Shown here: positions 13,064-24,189 of the stretch, piece by piece
Layout of the letters: every line of letters begins with the position of its first letter
Position numbering within the stretch: position 1 is the first letter of the stretch
DNA from: Holacanthus passer
Taxonomy: Eukaryota > Chordata > Actinopteri > Pomacanthidae
NCBI GenBank assembly: GCA_025331565.1
Contig: JAFREQ010000003.1
Span: 12,703,001-12,767,000 of the forward strand
Length of the DNA stretch: 64,000 nt
Direction: 5' to 3'
Made by a program: the position numbers and the translations under genes
Notes under the pieces: generated by a model
Databases searched by the model: none
What the model saw: the letters and a program-made list of their open reading frames with translations, nothing else
Told to the model about the DNA's origin: nothing

Positions 13064-14461
13064 TTAAAAGATAACAGGAGAAATCTATTTCCTGCTCCAG
13101 AAACCATTTTTAACTATGTAGACAGGCTTTATACAAACAAGATGCAACATGCGTCAGTTCAGCTAAGGTGACTAAAGGAAGGCCTGGGATCAGATGTGTG
13201 CTGGACCACATATTGTTGGGAGTAGAGGTTCGCTGCCACAGGGGCCAAACATCAGGAAGCACAATCAATAACCTTTCATGTCGGTTTCTGTCCAGGAGGT
13301 TGAGGCGATGGATCCGGTTGGTTTCACCCAGATCATCCTTCTGTGGCTGACATTTAATCTAGAAAAAGCTCGGAGGCTGGGATGATGCAGGAACACTTGT
13401 TTGGGGTCAAATGGCACCTCAGAATATTTGCACTGGGACACAAAATTGAATAATCTTCCAGTTCTGAGAGCTCTGTTTTTGGAGGGGGGTCTGCCTGTCC
13501 ACTATTTGTGCACTTTATATTTATAAAGAAAAGATTATATTTGTGCTGCAAATTCAAGCATCCTCTATTCATGCTGCTTTCTCATCTGGGGTGAAATTTA
13601 CTGGTGGTGTTACAAGATGTGTGACGAGCACAATCACAGGTTTAAAATGTGTGTCGCTGGAAGAATCGCAGTAACTTGTCTTTCCACACACACTGCAAGT
13701 GCAGACAATATGTGTTAAAGAGTTAAAGTGCACAACACAAAACATCATGGCAGTGTAGTTTAACCATAATGCAGAGCTACTATTGCAGCACTATTAAGTA
13801 ATTGGACATTTACAGCAAATAATCAGTGAGCAACTTCTCCATGAAGACAACAAAATTCTTTAAAATAAGGTGGAAATTTTACACTTTTTCCCCAGCAGTT
13901 CTTTCAAAGTCTTGACTCCACAATGTGAGAGGTCTAATTCATTAAAAGAAACCTGCCATGCCACCTCAGAACATTTGCACAGTGACAGATACACAAAATT
14001 TGAACCACCTTCAAAGTCTAAAAGCTCTTTTCCCTTCTTTTGCCTGGTGTGTCCAGAAATGATGATGAGGATCAGTTGTGAGCCCTGAAGCAAACACTTG
14101 AACGCACCACCATGTACTGTTTCACCATAATCAAACATTTAGCTCTGCTCATACAAGCAGTTCAGTGTTTATGAGACTGACACAGTGGCTTGTTAAATGG
14201 ACCCAGCGTCTGACAGACCTGCTGCACATTATGCAAATAGGACAAAGGGGGAAACATGTTTCATCTCCCAGTTTGTCCTGCAGCGGTGTTTCCAGTGGGG
14301 GGAGGACCCGGTGAAGGAGACAAAGGCAGTGAAAATATGATCAGCCAGCACAGGAGGTCACATATGATCTACTTTGATTTTGCATGTGTTACCTTCATGT
14401 CGTTGACGATGGCCTGGAATAATCCACCCAGCGCTCCGCACTCCTTCTCCACAGACTCCAT
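84..14461 (-). CDS. mtss2: MTSS2 (MTSS1-like) I-BAR protein, N-terminal part, gene continues beyond the left edge
   Basis: Coding exons in transcript order are 14393-14461, 11028-11089, 10855-10928 and 84-168; all join in frame with AG/GT borders. Together they encode the first ~97 residues. These contain MESVEKECGALGGLFQAIVN, then SYPVWEDF, KATKLHSQLR, LAAVAFLDAFQKVADMAT and GSALTRMCMRHRSIEAKLR, which form the start of the IMD/I-BAR helical domain. In this family the domain binds PIP2-rich membranes and bends them outward while the C-terminal WH2 motif binds actin. KATKLHSQLR and LAAVAFLDAF fit MTSS2 (MTSS1L) better than MTSS1 (which has KLQSQLR and VAAAAFLDAF, from memory). The ATG at 14461-14459 sits just after the GC-rich 5' region. 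The last donor (AA|GTAAGC) is at 83, so the rest of the gene, including the WH2 end, is outside the window. Intron sizes are about 10.7 kb, 99 bp and 3.3 kb. Confidence 0.93.
668..703. repeat. (CA)n microsatellite
   Basis: About 18 uninterrupted CA dinucleotides inside mtss2 intron 3. Confidence 0.95.
6137..6320 (+). repeat. Fragment of a dispersed repeat also present at 21.9-22.4 kb
   Basis: The stretch shares recognisable phrases with the copy near 22150-22320, for example GTCAAGAAATCACCAAAGTC here against GTCAAGGAATCACAAAAGTC there, followed by a similar CATCCTCTG run. It resembles a middle-repetitive family I recall from percomorph fish; the family name is uncertain. It lies in mtss2 intron 3. 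Confidence 0.6.
10400..10842. repeat. Diverged intronic duplication, copy A
   Basis: This AT-rich stretch is collinear with 13480-13940. Shared landmarks occur in the same order: GCTGCAAATTCAAGC, GTGAAATTTACT, TTACAAGATGTGTG, ACTTGTCTTTCC, CATTTACAGCAAA, TTTCAAAG/TTTCACAG and GTCTTGACTCCACA. The similarity stops about 12 bp before the donor of mtss2 exon 3 (10854). It does not encode protein. Confidence 0.85.
13021..13058. repeat. (CA)n microsatellite
   Basis: About 19 CA units after a C-rich run, in mtss2 intron 1. The long minus-strand open frames across it are products of the repeat. Confidence 0.95.
13480..13940. repeat. Diverged intronic duplication, copy B
   Basis: Second copy of the 10400-10842 segment, in direct orientation inside mtss2 intron 1. 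A shorter related block also seems to flank it: CCTCAGAATATTTGCAC at about 13421 recurs as CCTCAGAACATTTGCAC at about 13965, each followed by an ACACAAAATT-type phrase. The repeated unit may therefore be larger than copy A alone. Confidence 0.85.
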
Positions 14462-15010
14462 GGTGTCAGAAACAAACACACACACAAAAAGACCAAAAAT
14501 AAAAACAAAATCAGATGAAATATCCGACTCTGGGAGCGTTGTTAACCATCAGACGTGGAGATCTTTGTTGCGTTCATCCGCCCTTTCTCCCGACGAGCCA
14601 GCACCGCCTGCAGCCTTGCGGGGCGCACGCACAATGAGAAGCCGGGGGCCGACGCTCGCTCCGCCGCTACTCGCCGCTCGGACGCACGGGAGGGATGGAG
14701 CCTCGGCCGGGAGAGGGGGGACTACAGCCGGGAAACGTGGAGGGCACATGCACCGTGGCTCCTCATCATCACAACTAACGGAGGGATCACAATAGCGTGG
14801 AGGAGGAGGCGGTGGAGGAGGAGGAGGAGGGGGATCGGTGGCAGGTCTGGGACGCGGGGACGCGCTCCGTTGTTCGCGGTGGAGCAGATGTCTCCGGGCT
14901 GGAGGCTCCAGTAATACGATCCATGGGAATGGAAAGGGGGCTGGTCAAAGGTTTTTCTTCTGCACGTATGGAGGGTGAGGAGGAGGGGTTAAGGAGGAAC
15001 ACCCCCCTCC
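14462..15010 (-). promoter_or_regulatory. mtss2: mtss2 5' UTR and GC-rich promoter region
   Basis: Directly upstream of the mtss2 start codon the sequence becomes GC- and CpG-rich (about 14575-14960), unlike the AT-rich introns around it. It includes a GGA-rich purine tract near 14798-14835. A CpG-rich block at the 5' end of a vertebrate gene usually marks the promoter. The transcription start cannot be placed from sequence alone. Several open frames cross this block on both strands, but none has a recognisable domain. Confidence 0.6.
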
Positions 15011-15299
15011 TCCTCCATGCAAACAAAAGTGGAGGCCGGCCCCTCGCTGAACAATCGGCTGATGTGGAGGAGGATTTCCTCGCTTTCTTCTCTCTATGCA
15101 CACACGCGTGTATTAATGAGCATCTGCACCACTGTGTGTGTGTGTGTGTTGTCTGCAGGAAACAGGAGCATGAGGACAATCTGCACTGTGCATCAGTTCA
15201 CCTCTGCAATGACCAGGACAAGAGACAGTGTGAATGCAGCTCAGAATGATTTCCTGACATTTGAGGGATTAGTTCATTTATTCACTTTGTTGCTGAGAG

Positions 15300-15565
15300 T
15301 GAGATGAGCTGATTGATACCACTGTAGTTTCTGATCTGTTTGCATCTGGTCACTTTATGTTCTTTGTACATACACCTTGCACTAATCTTGCACAACCTCG
15401 ACTACTTTACTATTACTTATAGAGTCAGTAGGTTTTTAGTTTACTTTCCTGAAGTACATGTAAATTTCACTGTATGGTGTTTTATGTTATGTTGTTATCC
15501 TGTTAATGTGATATGTCTTGTGTTCAACTCATAATGTAGCTGCTTCAACACAAGAATTTCACAAG

Positions 15566-15604
<39 letters not shown>
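15300..15604 (+). mobile_element. LINE-like 3' end with (CTAT)n tail
   Basis: An AT-rich stretch with an AAGAATTTCACAAG phrase runs into about ten CTAT units (15566-15604). A 3' UTR ending in a short tandem repeat is typical of L2/CR1-type fish LINEs. No reverse transcriptase coding remains. Confidence 0.5.
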
Positions 15605-15614
15605 CATATCCATG

Positions 15615-15730
15615 CATAGTCATGAGGCACTTAGCTTAGCTTAGCACAAAGACTGGAAACAGGGGGAAACAGCTAGCATGGCTCTCTCCGAAGGTGAGAA
15701 CATCCACATACCAAAGCTCACAAATAAAAA
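15615..15730 (+). repeat. Dispersed repeat fragment (TTAGCTTAGC family)
   Basis: It contains TTAGCTTAGCTTAGCACAAA followed by GACTGGAAACAGGGGGAAAC and AGCTAGCATGGCTCT. I recall this phrase order from a middle-repetitive sequence common in percomorph genomes; I cannot name the class. No coding capacity was seen. Confidence 0.5.
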
Positions 15731-18027
15731 GTTAATTTGCTTACTCAACGACTGTGTAAAAAACAAATTAAAAGGTTTGGTACATGCTGTCAGACAAGCT
15801 CCCGAACCAGAGCAAGCCTTTCTCTGATGGTGAATTTTTGAAAAGACTGGTAGACAAATTGTGTAATACTGTGCCCTGACAACAGACATGAAAACATCTG
15901 TCTTGTCGCACAGCTGCTCAGCATGTGGAAGTAAATGAAGAGTTGTCTGCTCAATTGTCAAAAAGGGCAGCTGACTTCATGTATTTCAAAGCACTGGATG
16001 AGAACAGGGATATCAAAGATACCATCCAGCTATCTGTTTTCATTTAAGGGATCAATGACAGGTATTTATAACATAATGCATGTGTTTCATCAGTGACCTA
16101 TGCAGTGGTCCATATCAGACAATTATCAAGATGTAAGTGGATTGTTTTGTGGAAGTAATCTTTTCATTATAATCTCAGATGTGTAAATGTGTTCATGCAG
16201 TTTAAGATAATTTTGCACCATGTGTGTCTTCAGTTGTCCAGTGTGTGTGTGTGTGTGTGGCCCTTCACTGCATCACTTCATCTTAGTCAGGAGGCCCTCT
16301 GGAAACGAAACGTTGCCCACACCTGGACGAGAGTTTAAGCGCCTATTTTTCCACATGACGCACCACCAGACTGTTAACCATCACCACCGCTGGTCTGTTA
16401 TGGAGTAGCTGCAGGGGACTGGGGTCACCTTGCAGCATCCCTGATAAACATCCTGTCAGTTTATAACCCAGCACATCTGCCACACACACCTTCCTCTCGA
16501 TTTTTTTTTTCACAGGAGAGCATCCCGCAGACCTATTTGTGAAACATGAAGCCCACTTGAACAGACAAACCAACACTGGAGAGACTATTTTTATCAACCA
16601 TTCCTCTCTTTTAAAACATCATTTCCTCTGCTCTCACTCCCTTTGGGTCATGTTGGTAAAGTTTGCTTACAAAGCAATTACACGATCATTGTTGTGCCAT
16701 GTAATAATATCCTTCATACTTGTTACACAAAAGACAAACATGGCTTCTACTGTGGGTATTTATAGAGTAACCAGATAGCAGCATCCTGTCATGAGAGCAG
16801 GGTTTATAAAAAGAACAGATTCATAAACATACTGTAAGAACACAAAGAAACTGAGAATAACACCAAGAAGACAAAATCATACTTTTTATTAAGCTGTGGT
16901 GACTAGATGAAGAACTATGTCTGGTTTGGGATCTACCCCTCCTGCCCACGTGGACAGACATGAGGTAGAGAGGCCCGGGACCGGAGCCCAGTCCCTGTGC
17001 TCTCACCACAGCGCTCACTGGCATCTCTGAGAAAACAGCTATAAAACAGAAAATATCCCCAACACAGATGCTGACATTCCTCACCACCACCATCAAGCCC
17101 CCCTGGAAAAAAAGGGTCTGTTGTGTTCTCTGCCATACCGCTGATGCGTGTGCGTCTGCGAGAGTTTCCTGAAATCAGCGGCGATGGCTTTCAGTAAGGA
17201 AAAAATGCCACGGGTTTCTGTTTCTCCCAGTGAGGCTGTGCAACTGAAAGCAATCATCAGCCCTAAACACATCAAGCTGGGGAGACTCAGAAGACTGCGA
17301 AGGCTTATATAACCGACTTTAAGAGCTTTGACTTCTGGGTACATTTTCATCCACTGTTGTGCGATAATACCTGTTTATTTTTCAGCCTTCAGCGAGACTG
17401 CGCGTTTCAGCTCATTCATTCAAGAGGCCGGAGGAAAACAATCTATCATTTCATTAGCAGGGGAAAACACAATAGAAGCAATCTGACATTTACTCAGCTT
17501 GTAGATAAGTAACGGAAATCTGGATAACATTAAGTGTTAACACATTGTATAAGGTTACGAGGTGGGAACTTTAAAGCAAACGCCTGTTTAGTTTTCTAAT
17601 CAGGCCTTGTTTTCTGCCTCTGTTCGCTTCCTGCTTCTTCTGGGTGACATTTCAGGCTCCCTTTGACCTTGACCCGGCCACAGAAGCCACTCTCTGGCAT
17701 ACAAAAAGGGAAACACAGGCTCCTTGATATACTGGGACCTCTCACCTCGGAGCCAGGTCCTACCCATGATTCAGCTGGAGCCCCTGTCTTGCCTGGTTTA
17801 TCGTCCGTACTGAAGGTTAACATTCAGGAAGCTGTGACCCCTCGGTGAGGTCGCCGCTGAGGTCTCGTGCCCACTTGACCATAAAACAGGTCTTATCATT
17901 CAGGATTTATCTGATCTGAGGTTGAGGCCAGTCACACTGTTATGTAAGTCATCTTTTGACTTAAACCGTATGTTGAGATCACCTGCAGGGGCTCATGAGG
18001 ACACACACATGAACGTAGCTCCTGGTT

Positions 18028-18085
18028 TTCCTCATGATAAGATAAGATCACCTTTATTGATCCCACGCAGGGAAAAAGAAAGCGA
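18028..18085 (-). mobile_element. LINE 3' tail, minus orientation
   Basis: Read on the minus strand, it gives a CCCTGCGTGGGATCAATAAA phrase followed by GATCTTATCTTATC. This is the same terminal structure as the plus-strand tails at 19470 and 23030. Confidence 0.65.
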
Positions 18086-19469
18086 TCGCGCTGAGCAGAG
18101 CAGTGGATTCTACATCGTGTTTGAGAAATTCCTGTGGGTGTTTTGATCCTTTTTTCCACCATAAAGTCTTGTCACCATTGGAATCCATTTTAACAGAATG
18201 AATTCAAGCTGCTGTTCCCTGTCTGCGAGGAAAACATTTAACAGACACCTTTCAAACCTACAGGGGGTGAGAGTTTAAAGCTCAGAAGATTTTAGTCGGA
18301 GCAGCACTTTTAGCGCATTAACAGCTTTATATAGAGTTCCTTTGGCACCATGTTTACTCTCTTATCACTGCTTTCTGAATGGAAAATACTGCTGAGCTCC
18401 AGAACTGTAACTGTGTACCAAAGTCAGATTTGTCCTCTGAAGGCAAATGGATATACCAACAGAAACTTGAAAATACAGAAAGTAGGTAAGTCAGTGAACT
18501 GTTCTCTTCACACATAGATCTTAAGGAGTCCCTACAAATAAAGAAAGACAGGATAGAGATTAGTCTCTTATATCTTCATCCGGTACCTTTGGAGGGGAAA
18601 AACAGCACGTATTGTATAAATCTGCATTTTAAACTCATTCTCAATTTTTATATGCATACTAAACCATACAAGTGTTTTTTTTCATGTTTTAGCTCATTTA
18701 TTACTGCAAATTGTGTACAGTTATGATGGAGATATGCCCCCTCTTCACTGTTCAGTATCCTCTATTTCATACTTTAACAGTTTGATTTATTTGCTAAAAT
18801 CTGGACTGGAGCAATGAAAAAAAAAATTACAGTGATAAGCTTCATGAGGTTTCACTATAGAGGAAGATCTGCAGGCAAGACTCAGAACTAAGAAAAAGTA
18901 CTTTCACCTCATACTTTTTTTATAATCTATATTTCATTATTACTTTATTATCAGAGACAAGGCCTTTATAGACAGTGCTGTTTTTTTTAGTAAAGCTGGA
19001 AATACAACATTATCTTTTCTAAAATATCAGGTCTTGTAAAAGGGAAACTATATGTGATTTTAAATCAGTTTAACATATTCATTTTACATAGCTTTTGTTA
19101 CACTAAATTTATTATAGAAAACAAGAACTAGTTTCATCTTAATGTGTCATTTGGTAGATTGTTGTGCAGTAAATAAATACAGTGTCCATAATGGTGTCCT
19201 TTCTGTCTTTTATTTGACTGATTGAAGGACCCTCTGGCTGAAATATGAAGCTTGCTTACGATGGATCATCTATCATCTTCTTTTGCCGTCTATATATTTG
19301 TCAGAGATGTTATTGTGTGACAATGCAATTGTGATGATACATTTCAAAGGTGGACTATTCATTTAAAGGCTGTGAGTGATTTATTCACAAGCCTTGCGAG
19401 CAGGAGACAAACAATAATCAGTTATGGATGAGGGAAAATGATCATGTAAATTTTGCGGTTTCTTACATA

Positions 19470-19530
19470 AAAAGATTGTGAATTTCCCCACTGTGGGATG
19501 AATAAAGGTATCTTATCTTATCTTACAATT
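19470..19530 (+). mobile_element. LINE 3' tail with TTATC repeats
   Basis: GTGAATTTCCCCACTGTGGG followed by ATGAATAAAGGT and repeated TTATC units. The phrase is almost identical to the tail at 23030-23085, so both come from the same LINE family (L2/Rex-like). Confidence 0.75.
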
Positions 19531-21929
19531 TAATTACATGCTGATATTTTTTGGGGGAAAAAAGATAAAAACAGCTTGATAATGTGCTTGAACTCTTAAG
19601 CAAGCCGTATTTGACCCTTTGTAGCGTTCAGCTGAGAACCAAACAGCAGTGATTGGTCCTGGTTCAGCAGCTGGCTCCCATCACTCCTTTGGGTCAGAGT
19701 GCTCCTCAACGCTGTAGAGCCTCTCTGAACGTGACACACCGCGACCCCGTACATCAACGCGCCGCAGATGGACAGAAAGTTGTCCTGGGAGAGGGATCAC
19801 AATCTGTGGCATGCACTCTTTGCACTGCAGTCTTCAAACAAGGGGGTGGATGGCTGATGAATGAGCTAATGTAAACCAAAGTGCCCATCCTGGCTCTCCC
19901 TCGAGATCTCTACATCTCTTTCTGTCTTCCCCTTCATCTTCCCTTCCTTTCCTTTCATCCGGTCATCTGTTCTTGCCTGTTTGTTCCAATCCTCTCCTCT
20001 TCCCCGCTCTTATTATTACTTCCTAAAACCTCCCAGTTTACATCCTTTTTCTCACCCGCCCACCTTCTGGTGCCTCCTCAGAGCTCAAGGAGTTGGAGAA
20101 TCCCCCTCAGCGTTAACACTGGGCTCCATGTGAGCCTGTGGAATTTCCTCTGCAGTTTGCCCGGCAGGTCCCGCTCTCCTCCTGAAGGATCCCACAGACA
20201 CGTGTGCCTCTGTGTACATCTCACAGAGATGAGGGCAGAGATAGAGGCTCAGGCACGTGGAGCGTCAGGGAAAGGTTTGAGCGAGTTCCACAGAAACAAA
20301 GAACAAAAAAACCCTCAGCTCCAGTACGCATGGTCCACGTGACTCACTTTATTGGGACTGCTTGACCTCCACGCACATGCACCCACCCATCGAGCCGAAC
20401 ACACAAACAAACACCGAGCCAAATACACAAATAAACTAATATTGACACTGGAAAACTATGAACACGAGGATTAATTCACTAAAGCAAACAAGCATCACAA
20501 CATACAAAGCTTAGGAAATTATTAAGCAGCATTGGCTCTTTTTTAAATGTGGAAAATATTTTGTGAACTGGACTTTAAAAAAGGATCTAAATCCATATTT
20601 GGTGCACAATTAAACAGCTGTTTCTGGGCTGTGCTAAAAATGTATCAGCTCTCGTCCAAAATATCTGTCTTTTTAACAGCGACACATGCGGCCGTGTATG
20701 AGGAGCCACAGACCTCTATTAACCTGCAGCTGAGCAGCAGCAGCAACACAGATCCAAAGTGACATCTGGAAGCAAGCAAACAGTCACATGGCGAGCGTCA
20801 ATTACATAAATACCCTGCTATGTAAAAAAAATATAAATCTGTGTGCCCCCAAACAGACACAGACAAGAACACTGAGTGAGCTGACAGATTTTCACTTCAC
20901 TGGTAAAACTCAATTTATCACCGCTGAGCTCTTGAATCTGTTTATATGATCTCCAGCAAGGACATGACATCCAAATTATGTGGAGAACAAACACTGTCAC
21001 TCCGTTGCTGTGATTCCTTTCAATTAGAGCTGATGAGCTGATTTCGCTCTTACAGTGACAGCGCTGGCTCTTATTTATCGAATCATTAGCCGTCGGAGAT
21101 CCTGCTGGGAGACAAACCGAAAAGTTTCCCATCGCTGTTCAAAAGTTCTTCATACTCGGGTACCGAACTGAACTCTGGAACCTCTCTGCAAAGATGGCGC
21201 TGATGCTCTCGCCGCGGTGAGGTTCGCCGTGATGGCACATAAAATAAACATAGCTAAGAAAGAAGGGTGACCCAGGTCAGATCAGTGTTTGGGCATCGCT
21301 GCCATTCCACGCGTACTCCCTCCTGTCTGTCAGCGTATGAGTGTGTGTGTATCCAACTGTGCATGCCAGGCCTATCATGTGAACTCACTCTGTGTGTGTG
21401 TGTCTTAGAAAATATGCTGCTTGAATCCAGCGTGCTCTGAAAATAAACCGCAGGGTCAACAAACAAGACGGAGAGAGGGAGTGCGTCCATGTGTGTTGGA
21501 GAGGAGGGGGGTGTGCTTCCCACTTTGTTTTCCTGTCTGCAGCGGGAACAGAACTCGCTGACTTTTCAGTGAACTATCTGCTGTGTGCATCATGAGGAGG
21601 ACTCAACATGCACCCAGGGTTGGGTTTGGAGGAGCTCAGGCCCAGGAAGGAAGCTCGTCCTCGGGGGAGTCGCCCCTTGGGAGTCAAGGATCTGGAGGTC
21701 ACTCGAGTCAAGCCTGTTAAATTCAACAGCCACCAACGGAGATTGCGCGAGGAGGAATGAGCACAATCTAAAAGCAAACATGCATTCTGCGAGAATGTTT
21801 AAACATTTGTTACGTGAAGTCATTAATCATACTGAATGCAAAAATATGGTTGACTGCAGCACAATAAATCACTGCAACAAGCTCTCTGACAGGCTGAATC
21901 TTCCAAAAGAGAATAACAAGACTGGGCTC

Positions 21930-22410
21930 AGGGACTGTGAGCTAAATGCTAATGTTAACCTGGTACCATGCTCACAGCGACAATGCTGATGTTTTAGGAG
22001 TAATGTTGACCATGGCCACTGTTGCTAATTAGCATTAAATCCAAAGTACAGCAGTCGTAAACCAAAGTCTTACACAAAATAAAATGTTGACCTGATGATG
22101 GTGCCAGAAGAAAAGTCTTACCAAAGTTTGGACCCACTGGACAAGACCCATGAATGTCTGAACCAAATGGCAATCCAGACAACTAGATTTGGAAATGTTT
22201 GACTGCAAATGAAAATCTGCCAGTGATGCTGGTGATGGAAAGTCAAGGAATCACAAAAGTCATTGGGATCCATCCTCTGAGGCCTCTGAATATCTGCAGC
22301 AAATTTCTTGGAAATCCATCCTGTATTTGTCAAGATATTCGAGTCTAAACTGAAGTGGTGGACAAACCAGCAAGACTGTCTCAAATGCAGCCTGGTTATA
22401 GCTTGTTTAC
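21930..22410 (+). repeat. Dispersed repeat, long copy
   Basis: It begins with repeated GCTAA/TGCTAATG phrases, passes through a TTGACCTGATGATGGTGCCA stretch and continues with two sub-blocks built on CATCC and TTGGAAATCC. It shares sequence with 6137-6320. The whole resembles a percomorph middle-repetitive family; there is no coding capacity. Confidence 0.6.
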
Positions 22411-22779
22411 GTGCTGCCACCTAGTGTTAGTTTGTATGAACAACACAAAGTGAAACGTCCTCATCTGCTTTAATGTCTGGACAGCAGTTTGGATACTGAC
22501 GTGAAACATTAAATATTGTCATTTAAAGGGCAAATGTGCCATACAGGTCACTTTATTAGTCATGGTATGGTTTATCAGGTTTGGATTCAGTTCTAAGAGA
22601 AATCCTAACTGGGGGCATTAGGGAAATGTAGGGTCTAGCTTTTAGAGCTTGCTGCTTGATCCATACTAGTTGATCCATAATCAGCATATCTCAGCCTCTG
22701 CCAAAAAAACCACAAACTTTAGAGAAGAACATTATTTAACTGTTTTTACAGCAGTAGTGTTATAAAAGCATGAATAACC

Positions 22780-23085
22780 TATGTTTTTCAGTGTGCAATA
22801 TTTCATTCCAGTCAATTTCAATATGCAGTATTTTGTATTTAGTATATTTCATAGCATCATAATTCCAGCCCATAGTGTATACTATATATATATATATATA
22901 ACTAACTATACTGGTTACATATTTCATTCACATTTGCAAATTGTAAATAATCTTGTAAATTTAATCTTTTTTTACCCTGTTTAAATTGTTCTTTTTCACT
23001 ATTGAACTGCTCTATCACCTTTGCTGCTGTGCAATGTGAATTTCCCCACTGTGGGATGAATAAAGGTATATCTTATCTTATCTAA
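22780..23085 (+). mobile_element. LINE 3' UTR and tail (L2/Rex-like)
   Basis: An AT-rich 3' UTR with a (TA)n run at about 22882-22900 ends in GCTGTGCAATGTGAATTTCC, then CCACTGTGGGATGAATAAAG and TTATC repeats. The final ~50 bp match 19470-19530 almost exactly. No reverse transcriptase coding is left. Confidence 0.75.
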
Positions 23086-23474
23086 ACCTGCATGAAACTA
23101 TTGCAATACTACATCTTTCATTCAATATGCTGTATATGATGAGCAAAAAATCCATGGCTTAACACTTAACAGACACATGCATGATTTTCAAAGAGAATCT
23201 TTAATATTAAAAATGCATGAGTGGTGTCTGAAACAGTCACTCACAAACCAGCATAGAGAGAGTTTTATGCTACTTTCTGTTTAAAAAAAAACCCCAAAAC
23301 AACGTAATTGGACGTAGGTGACTGTTTTTGTTCTGAAATTAAATTTAAAATGTGAATGTTTGTGCACAACCTGCTGGGATAGATATCGTATGATCAGCAG
23401 CTCTGCTGTGCTTTTGTTTTGTCGTTATCTTAAGGCCACTGGGAGGAATAACGAGGTCAGAGCACGCATGTAGA

Positions 23475-23578
<104 letters not shown>

Positions 23579-24189
23579 GGACATATCAATAATTCTAATC
23601 AAATGTCTTTTAAGGACGTGTAGTCACTGCAGGGGAAGCTACTTGACAAAACATTATATATCATAAAAAAAATACTGACAATCAAGATAATTTTCGATAT
23701 TTTAAATGAGGTTTGATTTGTCAGCATGAGGCATTGTGCTGGATCCCTTAACTTTTAAATCATCAATCATCATTTCTTAATTTTTACTTCATACCAACTG
23801 GCAGGTAGTGATGTATTTGGTAAAGAACTCCGTCAACCTATATGTACCACTCGGATAAGAAACTCAAATAATACAACCCATAACTCCTTGATGATTCCTG
23901 ATATTATTCCCTGATAACTGATAAAAAACTGAGCTAGCATCCTCAGCACTGTAGGACATGCTGAAAAGGTCCGATGCTAGAGTCATGAGCATCCTGATAC
24001 TGGACCAACATGATGCTGAAAGACAAATCCACAAGAGGAAGGTCCAAAACAAGCTTGGACTATAAGAGAATCATTAACTGGATCCACTGGCATACATTAA
24101 TGTGATCAAAGAGTTTACCCCGTTGAGATTAAAGTAAAAAGACGTGTTAGTTTGTTTCTGTCTCCAGGCTGCACGGCCGACTCCGTGTC

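Noticed and set aside
14256..15249. Several plus- and minus-strand frames of 100-180 codons
   Set aside because: They cross the GC-rich mtss2 5' region, where stop codons are rare; no homology or splice partners.
21194..21222. Plus-strand ATGGCGCTGATG followed by CGCGGTGAGG, looking like a start codon with a splice donor
   Set aside because: No downstream exon on the plus strand could be joined to it, and all neighbouring genes are on the minus strand.
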